A DNA stretch of 64,000 bases, taken from contig NZ_CP097160.1 in NCBI RefSeq assembly GCF_023370115.1, positions 1,798,001 to 1,862,000 on the forward strand, read 5' to 3'. Within the stretch, counting starts at the first letter, position 1; the number at the start of each line of letters is the position of its first letter. The notes beneath the pieces were generated by a model. That model saw only the letters and a list, made by a program, of their open reading frames with translations. It was not told where the DNA came from and made no database searches. Of the stretch, positions 8,325 to 18,533 are shown in pieces. This DNA is from Gulosibacter sediminis. Its GTDB lineage: Bacteria; Actinomycetota; Actinomycetes; Actinomycetales; Microbacteriaceae. The translations under genes were made by a program, and so were the position numbers.

Positions 8325-8349
8325 ATTCAGCGTTCGGCTGCCCTAAGGT
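8321..8349 (+). promoter_or_regulatory. Promoter of the ABC-F gene
   Basis: -35 TTGTAT (8321-8326), 17-bp spacer, -10 TAAGGT (8344-8349). Transcription would begin about at the ATG at 8358, giving a leaderless first mini-ORF. The corresponding place after repeat copy 1 has no -10 box. Confidence 0.6.
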
Positions 8350-8357
8350 TGCCGATT

Positions 8358-8372
8358 ATGAAGATTTCCTAG
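8358..8372 (+). CDS. Four-codon leader ORF (MKIS)
   Basis: ATG-AAG-ATT-TCC-TAG beginning 8 nt after the TAAGGT -10 box, so likely read as a leaderless start. Its TAG stop overlaps the GTG of the second leader ORF by one base (TAGTG). Such tiny ORFs precede many ABC-F resistance genes and sense stalled ribosomes; that role here is an inference. Confidence 0.4.
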   Translation: MKIS

Positions 8373-8482
8373 TGTCTCGGTTCGTGTGCGGCGCCCTGTT
8401 CGGGCAGGCCCGGCGAACCTTCTCGATTGGCGCATCGCGCCGACGTACGCGCGATCACTGCGCGGAAGGCACAGGCAATTGA
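8372..8482 (+). CDS. 36-codon leader ORF overlapping the ABC-F start
   Basis: Frame from GTG 8372 encodes MSRFVCGALFGQARRTFSIG followed by an Arg-rich tail and ends with TGA at 8480-8482, overlapping the TTG start of the ABC-F gene (ATTGA). It contains stems GGCGC-atc-GCGCC (8429-8441) and CGCGC/GCGCG (8448-8464), the second abutting the ABC-F ribosome site. Consistent with translational coupling or attenuation. No conserved domain. Confidence 0.45.
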   Translation: MSRFVCGALFGQARRTFSIGASRRRTRDHCAEGTGN

Positions 8483-10140
8483 CCCACTCAACGACTCTTC
8501 ATTCGACGCACCACAAGGGCGCCCACCTGCAGGCGCGCGAGCTCACGGTGCTCCGTGGCGAGCGGCGCGTGCTCGACCGTTTCGATCTTCGCGTTAGCCC
8601 CGGCGAGCGGGCGGGCCTCATCGGCGCGAACGGCGCCGGCAAGTCGACGCTGCTCTCAGCGCTCGCGGGCGAACTCGAGCTGGCCGACGGTGACGTGACG
8701 GCCCCAGCCGAGCTCGGCTTCCTGCGGCAGGAGATGGAGCTGCCCGGCGATACGACGATCGACGCGGTCGTCGCGGCGGCCGTCGCGCCCATCCGCCAGC
8801 TCGAGGCACAGCTCGAGACCGCGGGCGTGGCGCTCGCCGGGGGCGATCCGGCCGCGGCCGACGGGTACTCGCGGCTGTTGGATGCGGCCGAGCAGCTCGG
8901 CCTCTGGGAGCTCGACGCGCGCATCGAGACAGTGCTTGCCGGCCTCCAGCTCGGCGGGCTCGATCGCGGCCGCCCCATTTCGGAGCTCTCGGGCGGGCAG
9001 CGGCACCGGCTCTCGGTCGCGGCCCTGCTGCTCGAGCAACCGACGGCGCTGCTGCTCGACGAGCCGACGAACCACCTCGACGCGGAGGCGCTCGCGTTTC
9101 TCGCGACGCAGCTGCGCGCGTGGCGCGGGCCGGTGTTGTTCGCCTCGCACGACCGCAGCTTTCTCGACGAGGTCGCGACCGTGATCATCGACCTCGACCC
9201 GACGCCGGCCGAGGAGGGGATCCGCCACGGCATGGTGCGCGGGCGCCGCTTCGGTGGCAACCTCACCCAATATCTCGCGACCCGACGCCGCGACGTCGTG
9301 CGGTGGACGCGCGAGTACGAGGACGAGCAGGCCGAGCGCGCCCGGCTTGCGCACGTCATCGACGTCGACGCGCGCGAGATCTTCCACACCGACCAGCCGC
9401 GCGGCGATTCACGCATCAACGCGAAGTTCGAGTCGGATCGCGCGGCGAAGACCGTCGGTGGCCGGCTTCGCCAGGCGCGGGCGCGCCTCGACGCGCTCGA
9501 TCGCACGCCGGTGCCGGTGCCGCCGCGGCCGCTGAGCTTTGCGGGCTTCGCACGCGGTAGCGTCACGGGCGAGGGGATGCTCGCGCAGCTCACCGAGGCG
9601 GGCGTGCGAGGTCGCCTCGCGCCGATCTCGCTCGAGATCGAGGCAGGCAGCCGCCTGCTCGTCACCGGGCCGAACGGGGCGGGCAAGTCAACGCTGCTCG
9701 GCGTGCTCGCGGGCACGGTGCCGACGAGCTCGGGTGAGGCCCAGCATGGCCGGAGCATCCGCATGCTGCGCCAGGACGACGAGTGGTCCGACCTCTCGGT
9801 CACGGCCGCGGAGGCGTACAGGCGCTCGCTGCGGCACCCCGGGCGCGCCCCCTCGCTCGAGGAACTCGGGCTGCTGGATGCGGCGGCGTCGGAGCGCCCG
9901 CTCGGCAAGCTCTCGTATGGGCAGCGCCGACGCGTCGCCCTCGCGCCGCTCGTGGCGGAGCCGCCCGCGCTGCTGCTGCTCGACGAGCCGACGAACCACC
10001 TCGCGATCGAGCTTGTGTCGCAGCTCGAGGCCGCGCTCGAGGACTACCCGGGCGCGGTGGTGATCGCCTCGCACGACCGCTGGCTGCGCGAGCGGTGGCA
10101 GCACGGTCGGCTCGAGCTCGCGCCGGCGACGGCCTCGTGA
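8479..10140 (+). CDS. ABC-F family ribosome-protection type ATPase
   Basis: 553-residue cytosolic protein with two nucleotide-binding domains and no membrane segments. Domain 1: Walker A GANGAGKS near residue 49, signature ELSGGQRHR, Walker B LLLDEPTNHLD. Domain 2: GPNGAGKS, signature KLSYGQRRR, LLLLDEPTNHLA. The inter-domain linker carries the charged arm typical of ABC-F proteins, which displace antibiotics from ribosomes or regulate translation. TTG 8479 is chosen over GTG 8384/8386 because GGAAGG (8464-8469) lies 9 nt upstream and homology begins after it. Two coupled leader ORFs precede it, suggesting drug-inducible expression. Which antibiotic, if any, is unknown. Confidence 0.88.
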   Translation: MTHSTTLHSTHHKGAHLQARELTVLRGERRVLDRFDLRVSPGERAGLIGANGAGKSTLLSALAGELELADGDVTAPAELGFLRQEMELPGDTTIDAVVAAAVAPIRQLEAQLETAGVALAGGDPAAADGYSRLLDAAEQLGLWELDARIETVLAGLQLGGLDRGRPISELSGGQRHRLSVAALLLEQPTALLLDEPTNHLDAEALAFLATQLRAWRGPVLFASHDRSFLDEVATVIIDLDPTPAEEGIRHGMVRGRRFGGNLTQYLATRRRDVVRWTREYEDEQAERARLAHVIDVDAREIFHTDQPRGDSRINAKFESDRAAKTVGGRLRQARARLDALDRTPVPVPPRPLSFAGFARGSVTGEGMLAQLTEAGVRGRLAPISLEIEAGSRLLVTGPNGAGKSTLLGVLAGTVPTSSGEAQHGRSIRMLRQDDEWSDLSVTAAEAYRRSLRHPGRAPSLEELGLLDAAASERPLGKLSYGQRRRVALAPLVAEPPALLLLDEPTNHLAIELVSQLEAALEDYPGAVVIASHDRWLRERWQHGRLELAPATAS

Positions 10141-10153
10141 TGGCCGCAGCGTG

Positions 10154-11146
10154 CTACTTGAAGTGGGGCCCCGACGACTTGGGTGGCTGCAGCGCGAGGT
10201 GCACGACCTGGCTCACGACCGAGCCCGAGAAGCCTCGGCGGCCGAGGTAGCCATAGAGGCGACGCCGGGCGACCTCGGGGTCGAGGTCGCTCAGGCTGCG
10301 CGCCCGCTTCGTCGCGAGCTCGAGAGCGAGGTCGAACTCGCTCGAGTCGGAGGACTCGAGCGCGTCGTCGATGATGTCGCTGTCGAGCCCGCGCTGGCGC
10401 AGCTCGCGCGCCATGCCGGCGCGGCCGAGCCCCTTGCGGGCGAGCTTGCCGGTGACGAGTTGCTCGGCGAGGCGTTCGTCGTCGAGGTAGCCGTAGCCAC
10501 GGAGGCGGTCGAGCACCTCGCCGCGCTGCGCCTCGTCAAGCTCGGTGTTTATTTGCAGGTGCGCGTCGCACTCCTGCGCCGACTTCGGGCTGCGCGCGAG
10601 CACGCGCGTGAGCCGCTGCACGCCGTCTTCGATCGCTTCCTCGCCGGTGAGCGGCGGGGTTGTCTCGGCGCCCTCGTCGGGCTCGGCATTGCTGAAGCCC
10701 ACGCGCTTTCCGCCCCGGCCGCGCGCCCAGGCGCCCGCGCCAGTCTGCGTGCCGCGACGAACCTCATCGCCGCCAGCGGGCTGTGCGTCGTCGTCATCAG
10801 TTGGCGCGAATCGCGGACCCGCAGACTTCGCAGACTGCCGGGCACCCCACGGCGCCGGCTGCGACGGCGCGGAGTCTGGCGAAACGGCCTGTTGCGATAG
10901 CGACGCCGACGGCAGCGCCGTGACGTTCGACCGGGGTGCGTCGCCCAGCTCGGCTGCTTGCTCTGATGCGCCCTGCTCGACGCTCGTGATGCGGGCGCGC
11001 AGCCGGTCGAGCTGTGTCGCTTTGTCGGCCTCGCTGAGGCCACCGCCAGCACCCTCAGGGGCGGCATCGGCGGCCGCGGCGGGGCGGCCGGGGAACGCGA
11101 TGACCGGGGCGAGCCCGTCGTCGCCGCGGTTCGGATCGTTGGTCAT
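10154..11146 (-). CDS. recX: Regulatory protein RecX with a long disordered N-terminus
   Basis: 330-residue modulator of RecA filaments, encoded just downstream of recA as usual. Only about residues 165-330 are RecX-like (three-helix repeats: LTRVLARSPKSAQECDAHL, LRGYGYLDDERLAEQLV, ARELRQRGLDSDIIDDAL, RRRLYGYLGRRGFSGSVV). The first ~160 residues are rich in Ala, Pro, Gly and Asp and look unstructured. The recA-recX gap is 109 bp and holds two stem-loops, so recX is probably expressed at a lower level by readthrough. Confidence 0.93.
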   Translation of the reverse strand: MTNDPNRGDDGLAPVIAFPGRPAAAADAAPEGAGGGLSEADKATQLDRLRARITSVEQGASEQAAELGDAPRSNVTALPSASLSQQAVSPDSAPSQPAPWGARQSAKSAGPRFAPTDDDDAQPAGGDEVRRGTQTGAGAWARGRGGKRVGFSNAEPDEGAETTPPLTGEEAIEDGVQRLTRVLARSPKSAQECDAHLQINTELDEAQRGEVLDRLRGYGYLDDERLAEQLVTGKLARKGLGRAGMARELRQRGLDSDIIDDALESSDSSEFDLALELATKRARSLSDLDPEVARRRLYGYLGRRGFSGSVVSQVVHLALQPPKSSGPHFK

Positions 11147-11181
11147 CTAAGAACACCTTCCGTGAGATGTGGGCGAACGCG

Positions 11182-11208
11182 TCGATGCGTCATCGTTCGA
11201 CGCATCGA
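11182..11208 (-). terminator. Stem-loop in recA-recX intergenic region
   Basis: Perfect 10-bp stem TCGATGCGTC / GACGCATCGA with a 7-nt loop, 36 bp before recX. No U-tract; may attenuate readthrough or protect the recA 3' end. Confidence 0.45.
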
Positions 11209-11211
11209 AGT

Positions 11212-11247
11212 GGGGCGGGCATCGTCACGAATGACCATGCCCGCCCC
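11212..11247 (-). terminator. GC-rich stem-loop directly after recA
   Basis: Perfect 11-bp stem GGGGCGGGCAT / ATGCCCGCCCC, 14-nt loop, beginning 8 bp after the recA stop. Likely a U-tract-less actinobacterial terminator that partly separates recA from recX. Confidence 0.6.
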
Positions 11248-11255
11248 GGAATCAA

Positions 11256-12323
<1,068 letters not shown>

Positions 12324-12520
12324 TTTGGGTGCTCCTTGGAGTCGGTATGTTGTTGCCCACAGGCTGTCTTGCGCTGATGTAGAGCACTTCGACAGGGCTG
12401 CGACCGGGTTTCGAACCTGATGCCGTCAGGCTAGGTCGCGCCTCCGACATGCACCGAAGTCGCTCCCCTGCCTGTGGAAAAGATCCACTCCACAGCTCGC
12501 ACGGTTGACACTACACCGGC

Positions 12521-12536
12521 TCGAACAATGTTTCGA
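12521..12536. promoter_or_regulatory. LexA (SOS) box for recA
   Basis: TCGAACAATGTTTCGA differs by one base from the actinobacterial consensus TCGAAC-N4-GTTCGA. On the minus strand a -10-like TAGTGT lies 18 bp after an overlapping TTCGAA. It is about 200 bp before recA and also 111 bp before the divergent membrane-protein gene. Confidence 0.75.
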
Positions 12537-12646
12537 ACATCCGCGGGCGTGTCGCACCCAACTTTCGAATCTCGCGAACGCGCATCCGCCCCGCCGCGCC
12601 CGCCTAGGCTGGTGCTGCAAGCCGGACAAGACCTGCAGGAGTGACC

Positions 12647-13438
12647 ATGGCGCCCGAACCAATCGGCCACATGACCGCATACGGTGCCGAACACCTCGTC
12701 GTGCTCGCGACCACTGTCGTGCTTGCCGTCGTACTTACCGCATGGGCGCGGCGTGCCAACGGCACCGAGCGGTTCGAGCGCATCCTCACCGTTTCGGGCT
12801 GGGTACTGCTCACCATCGCGGTCTTCTGGCTCGCGTGGGGTTTCCTGCCCGTGAACTGGAACCTCAACGAGTCGCTCCCGTTCCACTTCTCGGACGGCCT
12901 GCGCATCTTCGCCGCGATCGCGCTCATCACCCGCACCCCGTGGGCCGTGCTCGTCTCGTACTTCTGGGGCCTCACCCTCAACCTCATGTCGGTGCTCACG
13001 CCCGACCTCAACTACTTCGTCAACCCGACGCTCGAGTTCACGCTCTACTGGGTGCTTCACGTCGCCGTGTTCCTCGTGCCGTTCGTGCTCATCTGGGGCG
13101 CGGGGTATCGGCCCACCTGGAAGGGCTTCGTGCTCGCGTACCTCATCACCTGCGCCTGGGCCGCGATCGCGATGATCGTCAACGCGATCACGGGCGCGAA
13201 CTACGGCTACCTCTCGCACCCGCCGCGCGGCATCTCGCTGCTCGACGCGCTCGGCCCGTGGCCGATCTACGTGCTCTGGGAGCTGCTGCTCGTCGCGATC
13301 GTCTTGGCGCTCATGACCTGGCCGTGGACGACGCGGCGCTCGGTCACCGCATCCGTGCCGGTCGACAGGCCGGGCTTCGTCCGGCGCCGCCGGGTGGCCA
13401 CGGCCGAGGTCACCGAGCAGCCGGCCGCGACCGCCTAG
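12647..13438 (+). CDS. YwaF-like integral membrane protein (TIGR02206 type)
   Basis: 263-residue protein with about seven transmembrane segments. Features of the family: LPFHFSDGLRIFAAIALIT, YFWGLTLNLMSVLTPDL, and a Trp/Tyr-rich central region; the C-terminal ~30 residues are basic and cytoplasmic. Function unknown. ATG 12647 has GGAG 5 nt upstream (GTG 12641 is possible), and a TAGGCT -10 box is at 12605-12610. Its TAG stop is shared, in the palindrome CTAG, with the convergent DUF3046 gene. Confidence 0.75.
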   Translation: MAPEPIGHMTAYGAEHLVVLATTVVLAVVLTAWARRANGTERFERILTVSGWVLLTIAVFWLAWGFLPVNWNLNESLPFHFSDGLRIFAAIALITRTPWAVLVSYFWGLTLNLMSVLTPDLNYFVNPTLEFTLYWVLHVAVFLVPFVLIWGAGYRPTWKGFVLAYLITCAWAAIAMIVNAITGANYGYLSHPPRGISLLDALGPWPIYVLWELLLVAIVLALMTWPWTTRRSVTASVPVDRPGFVRRRRVATAEVTEQPAATA

Positions 13439-13659
13439 TTCGAGGGCGGCAGCAGGCCCACGCCGTACCAGCGGTTGCGCGGCACATCCATCGCGGCGCA
13501 GAGCGCGAGCCAGACGTCGCGCGCATCCTCGCCCTCGTCGAGCGCCTGCTTCGCGGTGCGATCGCCGAGCGGGCCGAGCACGACGTCGCGCACGACCGAC
13601 GCCCCGTAGGCCTCGCCGAACTCGTCGCGGACCGCTCGCTGAAACTCGCTCAATCGCAT
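13435..13659 (-). CDS. DUF3046 family small protein
   Basis: 74-residue protein typical of the recA-clgR neighbourhood in actinobacteria. Motifs: MRLSEFQRAVRDEFGEAYG, a central DVVLGPLGDRTAKQALDEGEDARDVWLALC, and the terminal VPRNRWYG. ATG 13659 is preferred over GTG 13665 because family members begin MRLSEF. Function unknown. Confidence 0.85.
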   Translation of the reverse strand: MRLSEFQRAVRDEFGEAYGASVVRDVVLGPLGDRTAKQALDEGEDARDVWLALCAAMDVPRNRWYGVGLLPPSN

Positions 13660-13709
13660 ACCCACCAGCCTATCGACCCGCGGCCACGCCGCCCAGGAAA
13701 ACGAACTCA

Positions 13710-13736
13710 GCCCCGAGCAGCAAAGCTGATCGGGGC
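13710..13736 (-). terminator. Terminator after clgR
   Basis: GCCCCGA / TCGGGGC with inner CAGC-aaa-GCTG, a nearly continuous 12-bp stem 16 bp beyond the clgR stop. No U-tract. Confidence 0.55.
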
Positions 13737-13752
13737 CGAGCGGTAGCTCGGG

Positions 13753-14103
13753 TTAGTGCGTCGAGACTGCCTGCTCGTGACGAGCGGGCCCGTTGAGCAG
13801 GTTGTCCGGAACGGTGTCTGGAATAACCTGCTGCACCTGCGCCAGCTGGCGTTCGCGCGCGATGAGCGTTTCGCTCTTCGCGAGGCGGTTGCCAACCTCG
13901 TGGTAGATCGTCGACAGCGGTGTGTCGAGAGCTTCAGCGACCGAAGCGAGAATCTCGCTCGAGGCCTCCTTCTGCCCACGCTCAATCTCGGAGAGATATC
14001 CGAGCGCCACCGATGCACGGCCTGCCACCTGTCGGAGTGTGTCGCCGCGGCGTAGACGGACGTCCCGCAGCACCTCGCCCATTTCGTGTCGAACTAGCAC
14101 CAT
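13753..14103 (-). CDS. clgR: XRE-family regulator ClgR (clp gene regulator)
   Basis: 116-residue activator that in corynebacteria and mycobacteria turns on clp protease genes under protein stress. Helix-turn-helix is GDTLRQVAGRASVALGYLSEIERGQKEAS near residues 20-48. It lies beside pgsA/cinA as in other actinobacteria. ATG 14103 has GGGAGG at the right distance; upstream in-frame codons are not conserved-looking. A minus-strand TATACA at 14158-14163 could be its -10 box. Confidence 0.85.
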   Translation of the reverse strand: MVLVRHEMGEVLRDVRLRRGDTLRQVAGRASVALGYLSEIERGQKEASSEILASVAEALDTPLSTIYHEVGNRLAKSETLIARERQLAQVQQVIPDTVPDNLLNGPARHEQAVSTH

Positions 14104-14157
14104 ACGGAACCTCCCTTCCTCAAGTTCGTTGGCTCGCATGGATCACGAACCATGAAG

Positions 14158-14163
14158 TGTATA
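14158..14163 (-). promoter_or_regulatory. Candidate -10 box for clgR
   Basis: TATACA on the minus strand, 55 bp before the clgR start, in an AT-rich 113-bp gap. A palindrome TGATCG-n10-CGATCA lies just upstream (14173-14194) and could be an operator. No clear -35. Confidence 0.3.
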
Positions 14164-14216
14164 ACCATGAACTGATCGTGCGCATTCCCGATCACGTCAG
14201 CTCGCTCGGAAAATTT

Positions 14217-14972
14217 TCAGCGTCGCGGCGCTTCGGCCAGGTGTTCGAGCAGATTGAAGATCGCGGCCTCGACCGTGGCGATGCGGATGCGGTGGCGCGA
14301 GCCGACCGGGTCGTCGTCGCGCACGAGGTTGCTGAAGTCGAGCTGCACGACGCGGTCGCCGAAGATCGAGTCGATGCCGACGAACACCGTGCCGGGCTGC
14401 TGGCCGTCGGCCGCCGGGTCGGGCCCGGCTACGCCGGTCGTCGAGATGCCGATGTCGACCGCGCGTTCGCCCTTGAACGAGAACTGCCTGCGCACACCCG
14501 CGGCCATCTGCTGCGCAACTTCAGGATGCACGGCGCCGGCCGCCGCGAGCAGCGAGCGTTCGACTCCGAGCAACTCCCGCTTTGCCGCAAACTTGTACGC
14601 GACTGTGCCGCCCTGGAACGACGCCGAGATGCCCGGCACGCGCACGAGTTCGGCGGCGAGTTCGCCGCCGGTCAGCGATTCGGCGACCGCAATGGTGAGA
14701 CCTGCCTCGATGAGCACGCGGCCGAGCTCGGCAGTCTGGGCCGGAATCACGTTGATCTCGGCTGGCACCGCGGGCAGCGGCGGCATCGCATCGTCGGTCG
14801 GGACCTCGGCGGGCTCCGACGGCATGGACGCGGCCCCGACCCCCTCGGGCAGCGGCACCGCCTGGGCGTCGCCCTCGACGTTGATCGGGTCGATCACCTC
14901 GGCCTCCCAGTACTCGGCGTGCTCGGTGTCGACCGGCTGGGTCCCGTCGTTGCTCGAGGATGAATCACTCAT
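14217..14972 (-). CDS. CinA-like nicotinamide-nucleotide amidase with acidic N-terminal extension
   Basis: 251 residues; deamidates nicotinamide mononucleotide in NAD salvage. The catalytic C-terminal CinA domain begins near residue 80 (AELGRVLIEAGLTIAVAESLTGGELAAELVRVPGISASFQGGTVAY) and has the STTGVAGPDPAADGQQPGTVFVGI block. The first ~78 residues are acidic and Pro/Ala-rich without homology, and the N-terminal molybdopterin-type domain of long CinA proteins is absent. Overlaps the pgsA stop by 4 nt (ATGA), so the two are translationally coupled. Confidence 0.9.
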   Translation of the reverse strand: MSDSSSSNDGTQPVDTEHAEYWEAEVIDPINVEGDAQAVPLPEGVGAASMPSEPAEVPTDDAMPPLPAVPAEINVIPAQTAELGRVLIEAGLTIAVAESLTGGELAAELVRVPGISASFQGGTVAYKFAAKRELLGVERSLLAAAGAVHPEVAQQMAAGVRRQFSFKGERAVDIGISTTGVAGPDPAADGQQPGTVFVGIDSIFGDRVVQLDFSNLVRDDDPVGSRHRIRIATVEAAIFNLLEHLAEAPRR

Positions 14973-15625
14973 GCCTGCTCCCCCGCTGCCGTGGCCGACG
15001 GTGCGTCACCGTCGTGCTTCTTTGGCCAGTATGCCCGCACGAGGTAGTCGATTCCCGACCAAATGGTGAGAACGAATGCGGCGGTCATGAACGCGCCGTT
15101 CACCCAGTGCATCCACTCGCCGAGCAGCGCCGGGAACGGCGCGATCGCGAGCGAAATCGCGATCGCCTGCAGCACGGTCTTGAGCTTGCCACCGCGGCCG
15201 GCGGGCAGCACGATGCGGCGAGCCTCGATGAGCCGCCACACGGTGATGCCGAGCTCGCGCACGAGGATGAGCATCGTCACCCACCACGGCAGCTCGGCGA
15301 GCACGCTGAGCAGAATCAGTGCCGCCCCGGTGAGCGCCTTGTCCGCGATCGGGTCGAGCAGCTTGCCGAGGTCGGAGATGAGATTGCGGCTGCGCGCGAG
15401 GTGGCCGTCAACCGCATCCGAACTGATGCCGACGACGAACAGCGCGAGCGCGACCCAGCGCAGGGGGCCGTGCTCGCCCGCGTCCGCGAGCATCACCCAC
15501 ACGAACGCGGGCACGAACAGGATGCGCACCATCGTGATGAGGTTGGGCACCGCCCAAGGGCTCACCGGCCCGTCGCCGCGGCGCCAAATGCGGGGCCGCT
15601 CGGCGGCGTTGCGGGGGTCAGTCAC
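14969..15625 (-). CDS. pgsA: CDP-diacylglycerol-glycerol-3-phosphate phosphatidyltransferase
   Basis: 218-residue membrane enzyme making phosphatidylglycerophosphate. The CDP-alcohol phosphotransferase signature DG-x2-AR-x8-G-x3-D-x3-D is seen in [20 protein letters not shown] followed by LLDPIADKA. Five or six hydrophobic segments. GTG start at 15625 overlaps the ftsK stop by 8 nt, so ftsK-pgsA-cinA form one operon. Confidence 0.95.
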   Translation of the reverse strand: MTDPRNAAERPRIWRRGDGPVSPWAVPNLITMVRILFVPAFVWVMLADAGEHGPLRWVALALFVVGISSDAVDGHLARSRNLISDLGKLLDPIADKALTGAALILLSVLAELPWWVTMLILVRELGITVWRLIEARRIVLPAGRGGKLKTVLQAIAISLAIAPFPALLGEWMHWVNGAFMTAAFVLTIWSGIDYLVRAYWPKKHDGDAPSATAAGEQA

Positions 15626-18458
15626 GACCGGTCAGCTCCCATGCGTCTTCGGATTCTGAGGACTCAACGACCTCGAGGCCGTCGTATTTTGCCTCGATCG
15701 GGTCGTCGCCGTACGGGTCGTCCTCGTCGTCGTCACCCGAGGGCGCGGCCGGCGGCGGGCCGTCGCCCCGCAGCATCGCGAGCACCTCGGCGAGCTGGTC
15801 GGGCGCCACCAGCACATCGCGTGCCTTCGAGCCCTCGGAGGGGCCGACGATCTCGCGCGACTCAAGCAGGTCCATGAGCCGCCCGGCCTTTGCGAAGCCG
15901 ACGCGGAGCTTGCGCTGCAGCATCGAGGTCGAGCCGAACTGCGAGGTGATGACGAGCTCGGCGGCCGCGAGTAGCGGCTCGAGGTCGTCGCCAATGTCGG
16001 AGTCGATCTCGCGCTTCTCGGCGGGCGCGGTGACGTCGGCGCGGTACTCGGGCTTCGCCTCGGACTTCACGTGCGTGACGACCTGGTGAATTTCCTTGTC
16101 GCTCACCCACGCGCCCTGCACGCGAATCGGCTTCGACCCCTGAGGCGAGAACAGCGCGTCGCCCTGGCCGATCAGCGTCTCGGCACCGGTCTGGTCGAGG
16201 ATCACGCGGGAGTCGGTCGAGCTCGTGACGGCGAAGGCGAGGCGCGAGGGTACGTTCGCCTTGATGAGGCCGGTGACGACGTCGACCGAGGGGCGCTGCG
16301 TCGCAAGCACGAGGTGAATACCCGCGGCGCGCGCGAGCTGCGTGATGCGCACGATCGAGTCCTCGACGTCGCGCGGCGCGGCCATCATGAGCTCGGCCAA
16401 CTCATCGACGACGACGAGGAGGTACGGGTAGGGCTTGAGCTTGCGCTTCGACCCCTCGGGCACCTCGACCTGGCCGGCGCGGATCGCCGCGTTGAAGTCG
16501 TCGATGTGCCGGAACCCAAAGTTCTCGAGGTCGTCGTAGCGCATCTCCATCTCCTTCACGACCCACTGGAGCGCCTCGGCGGCCTTCTTCGGGTTTGTGA
16601 TGATGGGAGTGATGAGGTGCGGCACGCCCTGGTACGGCGTGAGCTCGACGCGCTTCGGGTCGACGAGCACCATGCGCACCTCGGTGGGCTTCGAGCGCAT
16701 GAGCAGCGAGACGATCATCGAGTTCACGAAGCTCGACTTACCCGAACCGGTCGAACCGGCGACGAGCAGGTGGGGCATCTTCGCGAGGTTCGCGAGCACG
16801 AAGCCGCCCTCGACGTCCTTGCCCACGCCGATCGTCATCGGGTGGTGCGCCTTGAGCGCCTTCTGCGAGGCGAGCACGTCGCCAAGCTGCACCGTCTCGC
16901 GGTCGGTGTTCGGAATCTCGATACCGATCGCCGACTTGCCGGGGATCGGCGAGAGGATGCGCACCTGGTTCGACCGCACGGCGTAGGCGATGTTCTTCGA
17001 GAGGTTCGTGACCTTCTCGACCTTCGTGCCGGGCGCCACCTCGACCTCGTAGCGCGTCACGGTCGGGCCGCGCGAGAAGCCGGTGACCTGCGCATCGACG
17101 TTGAACGACTTGAAGGTCTGGTTGAGCGCCTCGATGGTCGACTCGTTCGCCTCGGTCTTCGACTTCGGCGCCTCGCCGCGTTCGAGGATGCGCGTGGCGG
17201 GCAGTTGGTAGGCCGCCTGCTCGTCGCTCGGCTCGGCCCGGGTGTCCCAGTTCGCCGTCTCATCCTCTTCGACCGCCGCGAGCGCGTCGGCCTCGCTCGG
17301 CTCGCTCGAGGCCGCCGGTGCCGGAACGGGGGCCGGGGCGGAGGCGGATGCGGCGGCGGGTGCCGAACGCTTCGGCGCCTCGGGGACCGGCGCGGTGTTG
17401 CCGCGCATCGGCGGCAGCACCTCGGTGGGATTCTCGAGCGGGGCCGGGTCGCCGAAGTTCTGCGGTGCCGAGCCGTCGGTCGGTGCTTGCACCTCGTCAA
17501 ACACCTCGAGGCCGAGCACCTCGGTCGCATCGTCACGGCGGCGACGCTTACGCCCCTTACGGCCCTTCGCCTCGGTGTCGAGCACCTTCGTCGCCTCGGT
17601 GCCCTCGCGATCATTCGGGTCGACGAGCGGGGTGTCGTAGGCCGGGTCTTCTTCGCGCCCGGTGTCGTTGCGGCGCCACCACGGCACGTCGTCGTCGGCG
17701 AGCTTGCGGGTCGGCGCATCCTGCTCGGCAGGAGCATCCTGCCCCTTCGCCTCGGCCGGGCGTTCGGCGCCGACGAGCCAGTTCCAGCCCTCGACGATGC
17801 GCGCGGGCAACTGCCGCGGCGGGGTCTTCGTGAGCACGAAGAGCGAGAGGAGGAAGATGAGCGCGAGCACGATCGTCGCGCCGATCATCGTGATGATGAA
17901 GCCGAGCGAACCACCGACCATCCACCCGAAAATGCCGCCGGCGCGGGCGAGCGCGGGCATCCCCTCGGCGGGCTGGGGCTGGCCCGCATGGAGGTGACAG
18001 ATGCCGGCGGCGCTGAACAGCGCCATCGCGAGCCCGGTGAACACTCGCCCGTTGTCGTAAACGGATGCGGGGTGCCGGTACAGCCAGAGCGCGAGGCCGA
18101 CGAGCACGACCGGCATCGCGTAGGCGACGAGGCCGAACAGGCCGCCAAAGCTGAAGGCGTTGAGGTTTTCGGCAATGACGTTGCCGGGGAAGAACCAGAG
18201 CGTGACGCCGCCGATGATGCCGAGCAGCACGAGGGCGGTCGGGAAGGTGTCCCGGCGGTCTTCTTTCGCGAGCGTGTCGCGTCCGAGCGCCCGAGCGGCC
18301 CCACCCATGCTGTGGGCAAAACCGTTCCAGGCACGCGCGCCGAGCCCCAGTTCTTCGTTGGTGAACTGGACCTTGGTGTCGTTTTTCGCGGTGCCGCGGG
18401 AGCGGGTGGAGTTGGACCCGGACCCCTTCTTCCCACGGTTGGAGGCAGTATTCGGCAT
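15618..18458 (-). CDS. ftsK: DNA translocase FtsK
   Basis: 946-residue septal DNA pump that clears and resolves chromosomes at division. A basic N-terminus is followed by four transmembrane helices (about residues 70-225), then a low-complexity acidic/Ala-Pro linker (about 235-430). The motor domain has Walker A GSTGSGKS and Walker [16 protein letters not shown]-terminal winged-helix gamma domain ([30 protein letters not shown]) reads KOPS orientation sites. A Glu/Asp-rich tail follows. Heads the ftsK-pgsA-cinA operon. Confidence 0.98.
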   Translation of the reverse strand: MPNTASNRGKKGSGSNSTRSRGTAKNDTKVQFTNEELGLGARAWNGFAHSMGGAARALGRDTLAKEDRRDTFPTALVLLGIIGGVTLWFFPGNVIAENLNAFSFGGLFGLVAYAMPVVLVGLALWLYRHPASVYDNGRVFTGLAMALFSAAGICHLHAGQPQPAEGMPALARAGGIFGWMVGGSLGFIITMIGATIVLALIFLLSLFVLTKTPPRQLPARIVEGWNWLVGAERPAEAKGQDAPAEQDAPTRKLADDDVPWWRRNDTGREEDPAYDTPLVDPNDREGTEATKVLDTEAKGRKGRKRRRRDDATEVLGLEVFDEVQAPTDGSAPQNFGDPAPLENPTEVLPPMRGNTAPVPEAPKRSAPAAASASAPAPVPAPAASSEPSEADALAAVEEDETANWDTRAEPSDEQAAYQLPATRILERGEAPKSKTEANESTIEALNQTFKSFNVDAQVTGFSRGPTVTRYEVEVAPGTKVEKVTNLSKNIAYAVRSNQVRILSPIPGKSAIGIEIPNTDRETVQLGDVLASQKALKAHHPMTIGVGKDVEGGFVLANLAKMPHLLVAGSTGSGKSSFVNSMIVSLLMRSKPTEVRMVLVDPKRVELTPYQGVPHLITPIITNPKKAAEALQWVVKEMEMRYDDLENFGFRHIDDFNAAIRAGQVEVPEGSKRKLKPYPYLLVVVDELAELMMAAPRDVEDSIVRITQLARAAGIHLVLATQRPSVDVVTGLIKANVPSRLAFAVTSSTDSRVILDQTGAETLIGQGDALFSPQGSKPIRVQGAWVSDKEIHQVVTHVKSEAKPEYRADVTAPAEKREIDSDIGDDLEPLLAAAELVITSQFGSTSMLQRKLRVGFAKAGRLMDLLESREIVGPSEGSKARDVLVAPDQLAEVLAMLRGDGPPPAAPSGDDDEDDPYGDDPIEAKYDGLEVVESSESEDAWELTGRD

Positions 18459-18467
18459 AACTACCAG

Positions 18468-18503
18468 GGTAGTGCCGCGGCGCGAGCGCGCCCCGGCACT
18501 ACC
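18468..18503 (-). terminator. Terminator after rnj
   Basis: GGTAGTGCCG / CGGCACTACC, 10-bp perfect stem with extra GC pairing inside the loop, 31 bp beyond the rnj stop and just before the ftsK start. Confidence 0.55.
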
Positions 18504-18533
18504 ACGGAGTGGCCGAGAATTGCCTTCCGGGCG

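Noticed and set aside
12400-12416. Second possible SOS box around TTTCGAAC
   Set aside because: Only one half-site matches; the site at 12521 is much better.
12400-12420. tRNA T-arm-like GGTTCGAAACC (minus strand) in the recA leader
   Set aside because: No acceptor stem, anticodon arm or CCA can be drawn around it.
12431-13219. Open frame on the minus strand opposite the YwaF-like gene and the recA promoter
   Set aside because: Contains the SOS box, overlaps a membrane protein with clear helices, and shows shadow composition.
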